This document shows positions 6,880 through 14,796 of a DNA stretch of 15,078 bases, piece by piece. The translations under genes were made by a program, and so were the position numbers. The DNA is taken from contig QZLH01000400.1 of the NCBI GenBank assembly GCA_003833135.1, forward strand, positions 14,224 through 29,301, given 5' to 3'. Numbering within the stretch: the stretch's first letter is position 1; the number at the start of each line of letters is the position of its first letter. This DNA comes from Oehlia diaphana (taxonomy: Eukaryota; Glomeromycota; Glomeromycetes; Glomerales; Glomeraceae). The notes below the pieces were generated by a model. It saw only the letters and a program-made list of their open reading frames with translations, was not told where the DNA came from and did not search any database.

Positions 6880-8175
6880 TTTCCATTTAGAATTAAGTTT
6901 ATCAAATATGGTTATTAAAAAATAATTATTTTCTTTCTAACTTTATTTGCTAGTCTATCCTAAATGTTCGTATATACTCATTTATTGACAAGTATTACCT
7001 ATTATTTAATTGAAGGTAAAAAATCGTTGTTGTAAGAATGTGAATAACAGATACTACATACAGTGTAAATTCTTATTATCATCGTTGAGCCTGGTAAAGT
7101 AAATAATTTATTTTTTTTATTTTATTTTATGGTAAATTAAAAGGCTCTAATCAAGTAGTAAAATTTTTTAAAAAAAGTACATATTTATCTAATTTTAATA
7201 TTCCTTATTTTTCTAGTTCAAAAATAAAGGAATTTTTTTTTTCTTTTTTTCTTTAGAGAATGTGCTAATGACACCATGTTTCTAATTAACAAGGAAGTCA
7301 TCATATTCATCGACGATAGGGAATATGGATTAATGTAATCATCTTATCCGAGGTGATAATGAGGTTATCATCGTGATTGCATCATCAAGTGGAACGTCCT
7401 TTCGTGAAAGAAATTCATTACCTTTCTCAGAAATGTTGTACCAGAAATTTTGTTGAAGAGAAGGATATCTTATACTATAACTGTCGTTTATTCTGGTGAT
7501 TACATAATATGTTCGTATGTACGCAGTAATTATTTTGTTTTTGTGATCTCGTCGAAGCTGAATCTTCATCTAAAAGGGGAGTATAGAGATGACGAATAGA
7601 TTTGTATTTTGTAGAGTAAATGTTAATCCGCTTAATAAAGGTGTTGATGAAAGAGGTGACAAAGGGATTGGGTTGTATTGAATCTTCACTATAACAAATG
7701 AAATGTTTCTTCCTGAAATCCAAGGAATTATCCAATCAGTTGGTGCAGCGCCTTGCATCACGAGTTTATTGATATCACTGCAAATTTCGTGGAATCCCAT
7801 ATTTTTCCATAAACACCAAATTAAAGTGTGTCACTATCGCTTTATCCACGACATTAAATTGATGACTATTTCGTAACACATCTTTTAGAGATAATCTTTG
7901 AGCTCTCACTTGCATTAATTGAATATTTTATGGCATCTCCGTTAAGAGGAGCTAATCAATTACTTAAGGACCAGCTGATAGTAAATGAAATAATTCTATA
8001 TCTTTCCTTTAATCACGAGATTCTGATTATATTCTCAGTAATTAATTTATTAAAAATTGTAACCAATAATCATGAAATATAAAAATTCATTAGAGTTGAC
8101 TTTTTATTTTAAAAAATCCTAATTTATTACGTGAAACCAAAATAATTTATTAAGTTTGTAGATAACATAACGTAA
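6880..8175 (-). repeat. 3' module without its gene (homologous to block 11855-13490)
   Basis: Landmarks in the same order as beside copy C: AATAATTATTTTCTTTCT near 6929, ATTGAAGGTAAAAAATCGTTG near 7010, TTGAGCCTGGTAAAGTAAA near 7085, TTTCTAATTAACAAGGAAGTC near 7280, GGTGATAATGAGGTTATCATCG near 7352, GTGTTGATGAAAGAGGTGAC near 7641, GAGGAGCTAAT near 7945, AGATTCTGATTATATTCTCAG near 8020 and GTGAAACCAAAATAATTTATT near 8131. It stops near 8175, where the family gene would begin; only a faint TTTAATTTCATTTAAGGAA echo of the gene's end follows. The gene was lost or never copied. Confidence 0.8.
7339..7990 (-). pseudogene. ORF2 relic, gene-less module copy
   Basis: Reading right to left, conserved peptides appear in shifting frames: LAPLNGDAIKYSINASESS near 7953-7897, then an open run 7927-7778 containing QRLSLKDVLRNSHQF and HFNLVFMEKYGIP, then EICSDINKLVMQGAAPTDW from about 7788, HFICYSEDSIQPNPFVTSF and INTFI near 7710-7650, and KNKIITAYIRTYYVITRI with NFWYNISEKGNEFLSRKD down to 7339. 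The open stretches 7800-7570, 7735-7475 and 7569-7339 overlap in different frames, showing frameshifts. The same peptides occur in the copy at 12540-13155, with synonymous differences, for example in the PNP codons. The protein is unknown; it was once at least about 200 residues. No intact version exists in the window. Confidence 0.6.
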
Positions 8176-8293
8176 TTCAGATATATTGGACTATTTTTAG
8201 CTTTTTTTTATAGAAACATATGATTTTAATTTCATTTAAGGAAATATGTAGTATAATTTATCATCAAAATAAATATGTGTATAATAATAATAA
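8176..8293. other. Junction between gene-less module and U copy 3
   Basis: A+T-rich sequence with no gene. It contains the point at which homology to the copy C block ends and an AATAATAATAATGG run leading into the TGGCGTCACG start of U. Confidence 0.4.
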
Positions 8294-8940
8294 TGGCGTC
8301 ACGACATATTTAATTAGGAATTTTAAGAAAGAGGAATAAACGCAGCAGATTATTTCCATTTTTGAGAAACAAGGATAAACGACACTAACCGAATGCAATG
8401 TTCATCTTTTAACTGTTAATAATTACGCATATAACATTGTAAACATTATCATCAGAATTTCTGAGATTTTAAAATCTAAATTTTTTATTAACATTCATTG
8501 ACAATATGGTTCATATAATTCTTTTTGTCTTGCTGAAATTTTTTACGCTATATTTAATCTAACAATAAGGAATGATAAAAATATAATTACCTGCAATCTT
8601 GCATTGACAATAAGGTTTATTTTGGTCTTGCTGAAGTCTTTTACGCTATATTTACTTTTTGTTTAATAATGGGAATAATGTGTAATTAATTAACGAGTCA
8701 AATAAATAATAATATTAGTAAAAGAAACCGTTATACCATATTTGTAAACATTTGCATTCAAATACTATTCACATTTAGTTCATTTTTTTTTAAAAAAAAA
8801 TAAAAACATTCATTGAACTCATTGAAAGGATATAAAGTGAGTGTAATGAAAGAATGAATAACTTCTACAAACAATCAACATGTAAAAAAACTGCATAAAT
8901 TAATTTTGGGCTTTTTTTTAAATTATTACACAAAATCCAA
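8294..8940 (+). repeat. Repeat U, copy 3
   Basis: Starts TGGCGTCACGACATATTTAA, followed by GCAGATTATTTCCA and GAAACAAGG as in copy 2, ATCATCAGAATTTCTGA near 8450, AGTAAAAGAAACCGTTATACC near 8717, a T/A run near 8787 and TGAAAGGATATAAA near 8822. It lacks the central CGGCTCATAT and CGTTTAAAC portion seen in copies 1 and 2. It leads into the region upstream of copy B. No coding potential beyond the broken WRH head. Confidence 0.7.
8496..8654 (+). repeat. Tandem duplication, period 106, within U copy 3
   Basis: CATTGACAATATGG at 8496 and CATTGACAATAAGG at 8602, each followed by T-rich sequence, GTCTTGCTGAA and TTACGCTATATTTA (8543-8556 and 8641-8654). U copy 2 has one related unit (TTTGCGCTATATTTTAC near 6140). 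Confidence 0.75.
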
Positions 8941-9139
8941 TAAGGGCTATAAAAAAACAAAAGAGTTCAAAAAAGGTGAAATGTTTAACGGAGGTAACGA
9001 TTATTTCCCGAATAACAACTGAATTAGGTAATGATTGTTTATGATATTCTATTTCATGTTTCAAATTGGCAAATGTTGTCACGTGCGTGTTAACTTTTTC
9101 TCTTAGCCTTTGGGGTTGCACAGACTTATTCCGACTTTA
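8918..9139 (-). pseudogene. Possible coding relic divergent from copy B
   Basis: A minus-strand frame open from about 9139 to 8918 without an ATG near its start. Its first 50 residues look protein-like (NKSVQPQRLREKVNTHV, HEIEYHKQSLPNSVV), with balanced charge and helix-forming content. The end becomes hydrophobic and A+T-biased (FFELFCFFIALIGF) and may be translated noncoding sequence. There is no second copy in the window and no recognised motif. It could be a fragment of an unrelated gene or chance; support is weak. Confidence 0.2.
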
Positions 9140-9170
9140 GAATTCTTGATGCGATGGAGTTTTATCATTA

Positions 9171-9282
9171 TATATAAAACCTAAATTATTCTTTTCAAAA
9201 ATTCTATCCCTTTTTCTTTTCACTCTTTACTTAAATCATTGAATAAATTATAAATTTTTATTCAACGTCATACTGAAGCAAT
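9171..9282 (+). promoter_or_regulatory. Promoter and 5' leader of copy B
   Basis: TATATAAA at 9171-9178 lies 105 bases upstream of the ATG. The following leader, with CAAAAATTCTAT near 9197, a pyrimidine-rich tract TTTTTCTTTTCACTCTTTAC, and ATTGAATAAATTATAAA, is shared with copy C (CAAAAATTCTAT at the same relative place) and with the relic at 6693-6770. Conservation in three copies supports a real core promoter and leader. Confidence 0.6.
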
Positions 9283-9693
9283 ATGTCTACTTCACCAGCT
9301 GCTGTTATTAATCCAGTCGCAACAATTATACAACGTTTGCTAATTACTAAGGGAAGATTTTTTCATTGTACACTAAATGATAAAAATTTTTACTTAGTAA
9401 CTTACAAAATTATTCAAGAAAATTCAAATTATTACGATGAAAATGATCCTGATTATAATCTTAATTACGATCATGAATTTTTTTATCCATATGATACGGT
9501 AAATTACTTTGTCAGGTGTAAATTATTAACTCATTCAATAGTAGAAGATTTATTGAATGATGAGCAGTTGGATATAAATACACGAAATAACGAAACACCA
9601 TTATCTCTACAACAAAAATTACACCTTGAAGAAGGTTTGTATATAAAGCTTTATTTACGTATTTCACAAGGAACGGATGAAATTATAATGTAA
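9283..9693 (+). CDS. Copy B of the 135-residue family (136 residues)
   Basis: ATG-to-TAA single-exon frame of 136 codons. Compared with A and C it has one extra alanine near residue 7 and is the most diverged of the three, yet it keeps every block: INPVATI, LITKGRFFHCT, TYKIIQENS, ENDPDYNLNYDHEFFYPYD, NYFVRCKLL, IVEDLLN, EQLDINT, NNETPLS, YIKLYLRISQGTDEI. Conservation of the Asp-Pro-Asp-Tyr and Tyr-Asp-His-Glu-Phe-Phe stretches and of the tail suggests selection on the protein. No signal peptide, membrane helix, cysteine or histidine metal-binding pattern or known catalytic motif is visible. It is the only copy in which both a TATA-type promoter and the downstream ORF2 relic lie on the plus strand. 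Function unknown; alternatives include a nuclear or cytosolic regulatory protein or a domesticated element protein. Confidence 0.82.
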   Translation: MSTSPAAVINPVATIIQRLLITKGRFFHCTLNDKNFYLVTYKIIQENSNYYDENDPDYNLNYDHEFFYPYDTVNYFVRCKLLTHSIVEDLLNDEQLDINTRNNETPLSLQQKLHLEEGLYIKLYLRISQGTDEIIM

Positions 9694-9954
9694 ACAGTAC
9701 ATCATAGCGCGTTTATCACATTTGTTATTATTAAATATTTCAATTTCTATGAATTTTAAAATATTAAATATTTCTCTCCTACACTATAATACTTCATTCA
9801 TTTTTTCAAACTTTACTTTCCCTACTATATCTCTTAACTCCCTCGCCTCTTCCTTCAATATTACCTAGAATTATTTAGTCTTATCACATCATTCTTATAT
9901 ATAAATTTTTCAATTTTACTAATTAATTACTTGAAAATAATTTAAATGACTATG
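9694..9954 (+). repeat. 3' module of copy B, first part
   Basis: This is the reverse complement of the flank seen at 1-230 and 13270-13501, more diverged: TTTTTTCAAACTTTACTTTCC, CCTCGCCTCTTCCTTC and ATTACCTAGAATTA near 9800-9875 correspond to the GGAAAGTAAAGTTTG, GAAGGAAGAGGTG and TAATTCTTGGTAAT segments. It confirms that gene and flank were duplicated together. Confidence 0.75.
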
Positions 9955-10268
9955 ATCTCATGATTAAAGGAAATGACATAGTAGATTTTTCATGTCCTAT
10001 CAGCAGTCTTTATTAGTAGTTGATTAAGATCCTCAAAAAAAAAAAATTCATTTGTACCTTTTCCATCGTAAACCTATTTACAAAGATTATCAAGCTCATG
10101 AAGAATACTTAATTAATCAGAATCTCGTGACTAAAGGAATGATATAGAATTTTTTCATTTCCTATCAGCTGGTCCTTTATCAAGATCCTCAAAAAAATGA
10201 TTTTAAAAAAATTTGTACCATTTCCACCTCCTATTTACGAAGATTACCAATGCTCATGAAGAATATCT
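9955..10268 (+). repeat. Tandem duplication, period 167, inside the copy B module
   Basis: Unit 1 from 9955 (ATCTCATGATTAAAGGAAATG) and unit 2 from 10122 (ATCTCGTGACTAAAGGAATG) both continue with CCTATCAGC, AAGATCCTCAAAAA, a run of A, TTTGTACC(T/A)TTTCCA, CTATTTAC(A/G)AAGATTA and GCTCATGAAGAATA. Block C and the gene-less block carry only the first part (CAGCTGATAGGAAATGA read in reverse) once. Confidence 0.8.
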
Positions 10269-10501
10269 ACAAAGGGTGGTCATGAAAATAGTCGTCAACC
10301 TAATGTCGTGGTTAGAGCAATATCGTTCATCTAATTCGAAATTTGCAGTGATGTCAACGATCTTGCCTTTTAATTTGATTTTATTTCTATAATCCACCAA
10401 CTAATTGGGTAATTTCTAATTCTGTATTTGATCGTTTATTAAACCAACTTGGATTTCAATTAACTGGAATTATTATGGAAGGAAGCATTTCATTTGTTTG
10501 A
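9955..10501 (+). pseudogene. ORF2 relic downstream of copy B
   Basis: Peptide islands in several frames. PIYKDYQAHEEYLINQN and then LVTKGMI run 10073-10144 before TAG. The second tandem unit repeats PIYEDYQ (10230-10250), and after a one-base insertion AHEEYL. E-I-C-S-D-V-N-D-L near 10349 matches EICSDINKL of the gene-less block. An open run 10379-10501 reads NPPTNWVISNSVFDRLLNQL and then GFQLTGIIMEGSISFV. NPPT(N/D)W is also present in the copy beside C, which lacks most of the segment after it. This copy preserves the longest stretch of the middle of the extinct protein. Family not recognised. Confidence 0.55.
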
Positions 10502-10563
10502 ACATAAAATTTAAAATACAACAACGCTAAGCGCTGATTATCCGAGATTTTCACTAAATAGCT

Positions 10564-10821
10564 AGTCCCATAAGTGAAGCTCTATAGGTGTTCCTGTAGA
10601 AAGGCTTTTCTACAATTAGCTAATATACAGTATATGCAACAACATAATCACATGATATTGTTCATCATCATTTGTGTCGGGAAAACAGCTTACCGAGATT
10701 TTCAAGTCCCATAAGTGAAGCTCTATAGGTGTTCCTGTAGAAAGGCTTTTCTACAATTAGCTAATATATATGCAACAACATAATCACATGATATTGTTCA
10801 TCATCATTTGTGTCGGGAAAA
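10564..10821 (+). repeat. Recent tandem duplication (122- and 117-base units, period 141)
   Basis: AGTCCCATAAGTGAAGCTCT and what follows through GTGTCGGGAAAA is present at 10564-10685 and 10705-10821. The only difference I see is a 5-base deletion in the second unit (TATACAGTATATGC against TATATATGC). CCGAGATTTTC precedes both. The near identity marks it as the youngest rearrangement in the window. Each unit contains a TGTAGAAAGGCTTTTCTACA stem. No gene overlaps it. Confidence 0.92.
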
Positions 10822-10841
10822 TGTACTGTACAGCTTAAATG

Positions 10842-10892
10842 GAGATCGGCTTCTTTTTGATGGTTTCGTTTAATGGATTTAATCACGTGATT
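10842..10892 (+). repeat. Inverted counterpart of 2852-2904
   Basis: GAGATCGGCTTCTTTTTGAT and on through GTTTAATGGATTTAATCACG is the reverse complement of the segment at 2852-2904, with a few differences. It marks the outer edge of module homology downstream of copy B. From here to 11180 I see only A+T-rich sequence. Confidence 0.7.
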
Positions 10893-11180
10893 TTAATAAC
10901 TAATGTTAAATGTCTACCAAATAAAAAAATACTTATCGATCGTAATCCATACATTCCCATTCCTTTATTATATAATACCTCATAATGGCTCATATGTAAT
11001 ATCCGTAAATTATGACAATTTTTATCTTCAATTAATTATAAATATAAAATTATATAAATTTTATGTATAAATAAATACTGCCAACAATTTAAACTATCAT
11101 AAAACAAACATTAAATCTTGTTATTAATAAACAAGAAAAGAAAGTTTCCAGTTTTTGCCAATATCTCGTTCTTCACAAAA

Positions 11181-11351
11181 ATGTCTAGTGAAATGAAGTT
11201 TAGTGAAAAGTGTACAGTAGGCTTGAGAATCTCTAACTTTCCTCACGTGATTAAGTTTTATCATAATTATAAAAGTTTCTTGGACGATATCTTTGTCGAT
11301 CCAGGAAGACCTTTTCCGCGTTATGCAACAAAAAAATATTGTGAAACATAA
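11181..11351 (+). CDS. Small 56-codon frame, uncertain
   Basis: The frame opens at 11118, but the first ATG is at 11181 in an A-rich context (CAAAAATGTC) that suits a fungal start. The 56 residues (MSSEMKFSEKCTVGLRISNF, then FYHNYKSFLDDIFVD, then PGRPFPRYATKKYCET) have mixed composition and are less A+T-driven than surrounding translations. No paralogue exists in the window, there is no recognised motif, and neither a promoter nor an intron is evident. It could be a small gene, one exon or the end of a broken gene. I cannot decide from sequence alone. Confidence 0.25.
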   Translation: MSSEMKFSEKCTVGLRISNFPHVIKFYHNYKSFLDDIFVDPGRPFPRYATKKYCET

Positions 11352-11854
11352 TATAGTGATACAACAGCAGTGACTTGCTATATATACAAAGTCCCGTGAC
11401 TAAAATGATGATCTGTCAGGTGCTTGTCTGCTTGTATAAAAACCTATTAAAATAAATTTTTAAATAATCTAAAGCATAATTATAGAAAAACTTACTTTCG
11501 AGACACGAAAATTCTTTTTTGGAAAAAACAAACTGTCACATGAAAGAGACAGTGATTTAAATATTTTTATGGAATTTGGGGTGTAAATGATAGGAAGAGT
11601 TTAATTTATGGAAGTATAAAAAATATCAATTTAGTATGGAATTTATTATAAGACGGATATGACTTAATTAGTTTACCGCACACCCTAATACTGTACCGCA
11701 TAAATAACATACTTCAAAAAAGGGACGATCGACCTGTTGTATGTTACATTACAATAGGATGGTAACAAATAAATTTTTTATTATTTTAAAAAATCTATAG
11801 TACATCATGTGATTTTTATGGAAATGTCGAGTAACATAGGACAAATATCGGAAT
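11352..11854. other. A+T-rich spacer, no gene seen
   Basis: No paralogous sequence and no frame I can support. A weak direct repeat TACCGCA occurs at about 11673 and 11694 (TTTACCGCACACC and TGTACCGCATAAA). Confidence 0.5.
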
Positions 11855-12218
11855 TCCATTTAAATATGATAGAGTTTCTTCCAAAAAATAATTATTTTCT
11901 TTCTCTTATTTACTGGTCGATTATTACTTATCCTAATATACGTATATCAGATATACAAAAGGTTTTGTCATGGAAAATTCGTTTATACAAAGGAAGGACT
12001 TCCTACTGTAGTTCAGCTTTTCGACCTTAGTTAGACTCTTTGACACTGATACATTTAATTGAAGATAAAAAATTGTTGTTATTAAGAATGTAAATAACAA
12101 ATACTACATACTGTATAAATTATTATATAAAAGAAATGTAAGAATTCTTAAATTTTTTTTTTATGATTGTTGAGCCTGATAAAGTAAATTAAATTTGTTA
12201 TTTTTTATTTTTATGGTA

Positions 12219-12326
12219 TAGATAAGACAGTTATATTAAAACTACTATTAATAGTTAAATCCCACCAAGATGGAATCGCCCCACCTGTTATTTACATAGG
12301 CTTTGCTAGCTTAAAACTAAAAAAAA
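12219..12326. mobile_element. Insertion of about 108 bases in block C, absent from the paralogous block
   Basis: In the gene-less block TTATGGTA (7128-7135) runs straight into AATTAAAAGGCTCTAAT; here 108 bases intervene. The insert is richer in G+C in the middle (CCCACCAAGATGGAATCGCC) and ends near GGCTTTGCTAGC, whose reverse complement GCTAGCAAAGC also sits at 2637-2647. It may be a small non-autonomous element or a fragment of a larger one. No target duplication is clear. Confidence 0.35.
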
Positions 12327-12539
12327 ATTAAAATGCCCTAATTAAGAAATAAAAATTTTATAACAGGTATCTAATTTTAATATCCCTTATTTTTCTTTCA
12401 CCATATGTAAATACCGTCAATAAGAAATAGTTCAAAAATAAAAGGAATTGTTTTTCTTTCTTTTTTCCTTAGAGCCTTACATGACACGACGTTTCTAATT
12501 AACAAGGAAGTCGTCATCAGAGAATATGGATTGACGCCG

Positions 12540-13155
12540 AGGTGATAGTGAGGTTATCATCGTCGTCATTAATTGCATCATCAATATATCCTCAAGTGGA
12601 AGCGTGAAAGTCCTTATTTACTATCTTTATCAGAAATATTTCACGAGAAATTTGTTAAAGAGGAAGTGATATCTTTCTATAACTATATTCTGGTGATTAC
12701 ATAATGTGATCGTATGTACGCAGTAATTATTTTGTTTTTGCGTTCCCGCGAAGCTGATTCTTTATTTGAAAGGGATGGATGGAGATGACGAATAGATTTG
12801 TAGAGTAAATATTAAATCCGCATAATAAAGGTGTTGATGAAAGAGGTGACAAAGGGGTTTGGTTGTGCTGAATCTTCATCATAACAAATGAAATGTTTCT
12901 TCCACAATCAATTGAAATCCAAGATCAACCGTCAAGAATTATCCAATCAGTTGGTGGATTAGGAGGGAAATAAAATTGAAGCAGCACCTTGCATCACGAG
13001 TTCGTTGACATCACTGCAAATTTTCATAGAATCCTATATTTTTCCATCGCTCTTAAGTTGACGACTATTTCATAACCATCCTTGGGGGGTAATCTTTATG
13101 AACTCTCGCTTGCATTAATTGAAAATTCTATGGCTTCTTCGTTAAGAGGAGCTAA
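12540..13155 (-). pseudogene. ORF2 relic beside copy C
   Basis: Read right to left it shows LAPLNEEAIEFSINASESS (13155 to 13099, ending at TAA), EKY-I-L and CSDVNELVMQGAASILFP (near 13015-12965), NPPTDWII after a one-base shift, HFICYDEDSAQPNPFVTSF followed by INTFI (near 12895-12825), and ESASRERKNKIITAYIR with SHYVITRI followed by stops (near 12765-12690). Frames shift at least three times. The peptides agree with those of the gene-less block and differ partly by silent changes, which is expected if the sequence was under protein constraint before the duplication. A deletion removed most of the segment that survives in the copy B module. Confidence 0.6.
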
Positions 13156-13269
13156 TTAATTACTAAAGGACCAGCTGATAGGAAATGAAATAATTCTATA
13201 TCTTTCCTTTAATCACGAGATTCTGATTATATTCTCAGTAATTAATTTAGTAAAAATTGGAACCATCAT

Positions 13270-13501
13270 GGTAAAAAATTTTAATCATGAAATATAAAAA
13301 TTCATAAGAGTTGACTAATTAATTCTTGGTAATAATGAAGGAAGAGGTGAAGGAATTGTGATGAGGGAAAGTAAAGTTTGAAAAAATGAAGGAAGTATGG
13401 TGTAAGGGGGAATATTTTATTTTTAAAAATCCTAATTTGTTACGTGAAACCAAAATAATTTAATAAGTTTGTGGATGTGATAACGCACCATAACGTACTA
13501 T
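13270..13501 (-). repeat. 3' module of copy C, gene-proximal part
   Basis: Nearly identical to 1-230. It begins GGTAAAAAATTTTAATCATG, as the window itself does. The AATAAA present on the minus strand in copy A at 167-172 is changed here, while the AATAAA at 147-152 is kept at 13416-13421. Confidence 0.85.
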
Positions 13502-13906
13502 TTAAATTATAATTTCATCCGTTCCTTGTGAAACACGTAAATAAAGCTTAATATATAAGCTTTCTTCAAGGCATAATTTTTGTTGTGGAGACAATGGTGT
13601 TTCGTTATTCCGTGTATTCATATCAAGTTGCTCATTATTCAGTAAGTCTTCAACAATTAAAAGAGGTAATAATTTACACCTAACAAAGTAATTCGTTGTA
13701 TAATATTGATAAAAAAATTCATGATCGTAATTAAGATTATAATCAGGATCACTATCATTAAAAAACTCAGAATTTTCTTGAACAATTTTGTAGGTTATTA
13801 AGAAAAAATTCTTATTTGGTGTACAATGAAAAAATCTTCCCTTAGTAATTAATCGGCGTTGCACGATTGTTGCGACTGGATTAATAGTAGCTGGTGAAGT
13901 AGACAT
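13502..13906 (-). CDS. Copy C of the 135-residue family (134 residues)
   Basis: ATG-to-TAA single-exon frame of 134 codons, one residue shorter than A because of an in-frame 3-base deletion near residue 31 (TPNKN against TPKDKN). By hand about 17 residues differ from A. A noticeable cluster is YQYYTTNYF where A and B both read YPYDTVNYF, so the change is specific to C in an otherwise conserved block. The N-terminus (MSTSPATINPVATI) agrees with B rather than A. The leader and promoter are homologous to those of copy B. No signal peptide or membrane segment is seen. The family is unrecognised; intact length and in-frame indels argue that it is functional or only very recently inactive. Confidence 0.8.
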   Translation of the reverse strand: MSTSPATINPVATIVQRRLITKGRFFHCTPNKNFFLITYKIVQENSEFFNDSDPDYNLNYDHEFFYQYYTTNYFVRCKLLPLLIVEDLLNNEQLDMNTRNNETPLSPQQKLCLEESLYIKLYLRVSQGTDEIII

Positions 13907-14006
13907 GTTGCTTCTTTGATTTATTAAACAATCGGAGTTTTATTTTCAATAATTTTAATGAAAAAAGGTAAAAAATTTATAGAATTTTTGTAATCGGGTT
14001 TGGTGT

Positions 14007-14016
14007 ATTTATATAT
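14007..14016 (-). promoter_or_regulatory. TATA box of copy C
   Basis: TATATAAATA on the minus strand, 101-110 bases upstream of the ATG, matching the spacing in copy B. Between it and the gene the leader has ACAAAAATTCTATAAA (minus strand, near 13976-13991), also shared with B. Confidence 0.55.
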
Positions 14017-14030
14017 ATATACTGTATATG

Positions 14031-14640
14031 ATACGAGATCGTTATTAAATACCAACAATAAAGCTAACTATTTTAGCTTAGTTTATGTCTCTAAGGTATA
14101 AATATAAAAATTAATTTATCGATTAACGTATACTTGAACCGATAAAAAGAACAATATTCTTTATAGAGATATTGTTAACAAAGTGCATAAATCAGATTGA
14201 TAGAACTAGAATATTAGATTTTAAAATCGAAATTATAAATTTGTTTAATCAAAACTTCTTGTATTTGTGTTGATCTTTGTCGTTTCATCATAAGTATCGG
14301 AATCTATTGGTTACACAAAATAAACTCTAAAAAAAATGTCGAATTTTATTTCTTAATTTGTTTCATTAGTCATTGAAAATTTAATATAATAGGAAATGTT
14401 CTTTATTTTTCGTTTAATTATGACAATGCTTCCTAAAAATATAATCCAATTATCAAAGTACGTTAATCATGTTATGAACCTCATGATCAATATTTATCTG
14501 TTATTGCATTATCTGTTATAGTTTAATCTAGATTCTTTTGTCAGATCAACGTGTCATTCGGATACACAAACCCGTAATAAAACTTTAATCGACGAAATTA
14601 ACAAAGCAAATTTCAAAATGAATATCAAAGAAGAGAAATC
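14031..14640. other. Upstream of copy C, no gene seen
   Basis: A+T-rich sequence without frames I can support and without similarity to other parts of the window that I could detect. Confidence 0.5.
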
Positions 14641-14725
14641 ATGGTATATACTGTAGATATAAAAGGAATATTAAAACGTACCGAAGATTGTTTCCAATTT
14701 AGAGGAACAAGAAAACAATAATTAT
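14641..14725 (+). repeat. Repeat U, copy 4 (head only)
   Basis: GGTATATACTGTAGATATAAAA matches the start of U copy 1 (GGTATGTACTGTAGATATAAAA near 3384), followed by GAAGATTGTTTCCAATTTAG and AGGAACAAGAAA as in U. The TGGCGTCACG signature itself is deleted. The repeat ends at the hairpin beginning at 14728. Confidence 0.6.
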
Positions 14726-14727
14726 AT

Positions 14728-14773
14728 ATTATTGGATGATTAAACTAAATAATAGTTTAAATCATCCAATAAT
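14728..14773. repeat. Hairpin, about 19-bp arms
   Basis: ATTATTGGATGATTAAACT (14728-14746) pairs with AGTTTAAATCATCCAATAAT (14754-14773), with one extra base in the right arm and a 7-base loop. It sits exactly where U copy 4 breaks off. Confidence 0.85.
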
Positions 14774-14796
14774 AATTTTATCAGTTTGACGGGACC

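Larger units (their letters stand above)
11855..13490 (-). repeat. 3' module beside copy C, long version
   Basis: Homologous to 6880-8175 over its length (for example AATAATTATTTTCTTTCT near 11888, AATTGAAGATAAAAAATTGTTG near 12057, TTTCTAATTAACAAGGAAGTC near 12492, GGTGATAGTGAGGTTATCATCG near 12541, GTGTTGATGAAAGAGGTGAC near 12831, TTAAGAGGAGCTAAT near 13142, AGATTCTGATTATATTCTCAG near 13220). It is longer because of an insertion of about 108 bases at 12219-12326 and a short one near 12397-12428. The 73-codon plus frame at 11809-12030 falls in its outer end; the equivalent part at 6886-6960 has no such frame, so I do not call it a gene. Confidence 0.8.

Noticed and set aside
11381..11420. 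CCCGTGACTAAAATGATGAT resembling the start of the 167-base tandem unit (GTGACTAAAGGAATGATAT)
   Set aside because: The match is about 18 bases with gaps and nothing around it aligns, so it may be chance.
11809..12030. 73-codon plus-strand frame
   Set aside because: The homologous segment near 6886-6960 does not keep the frame, so no protein constraint is seen.
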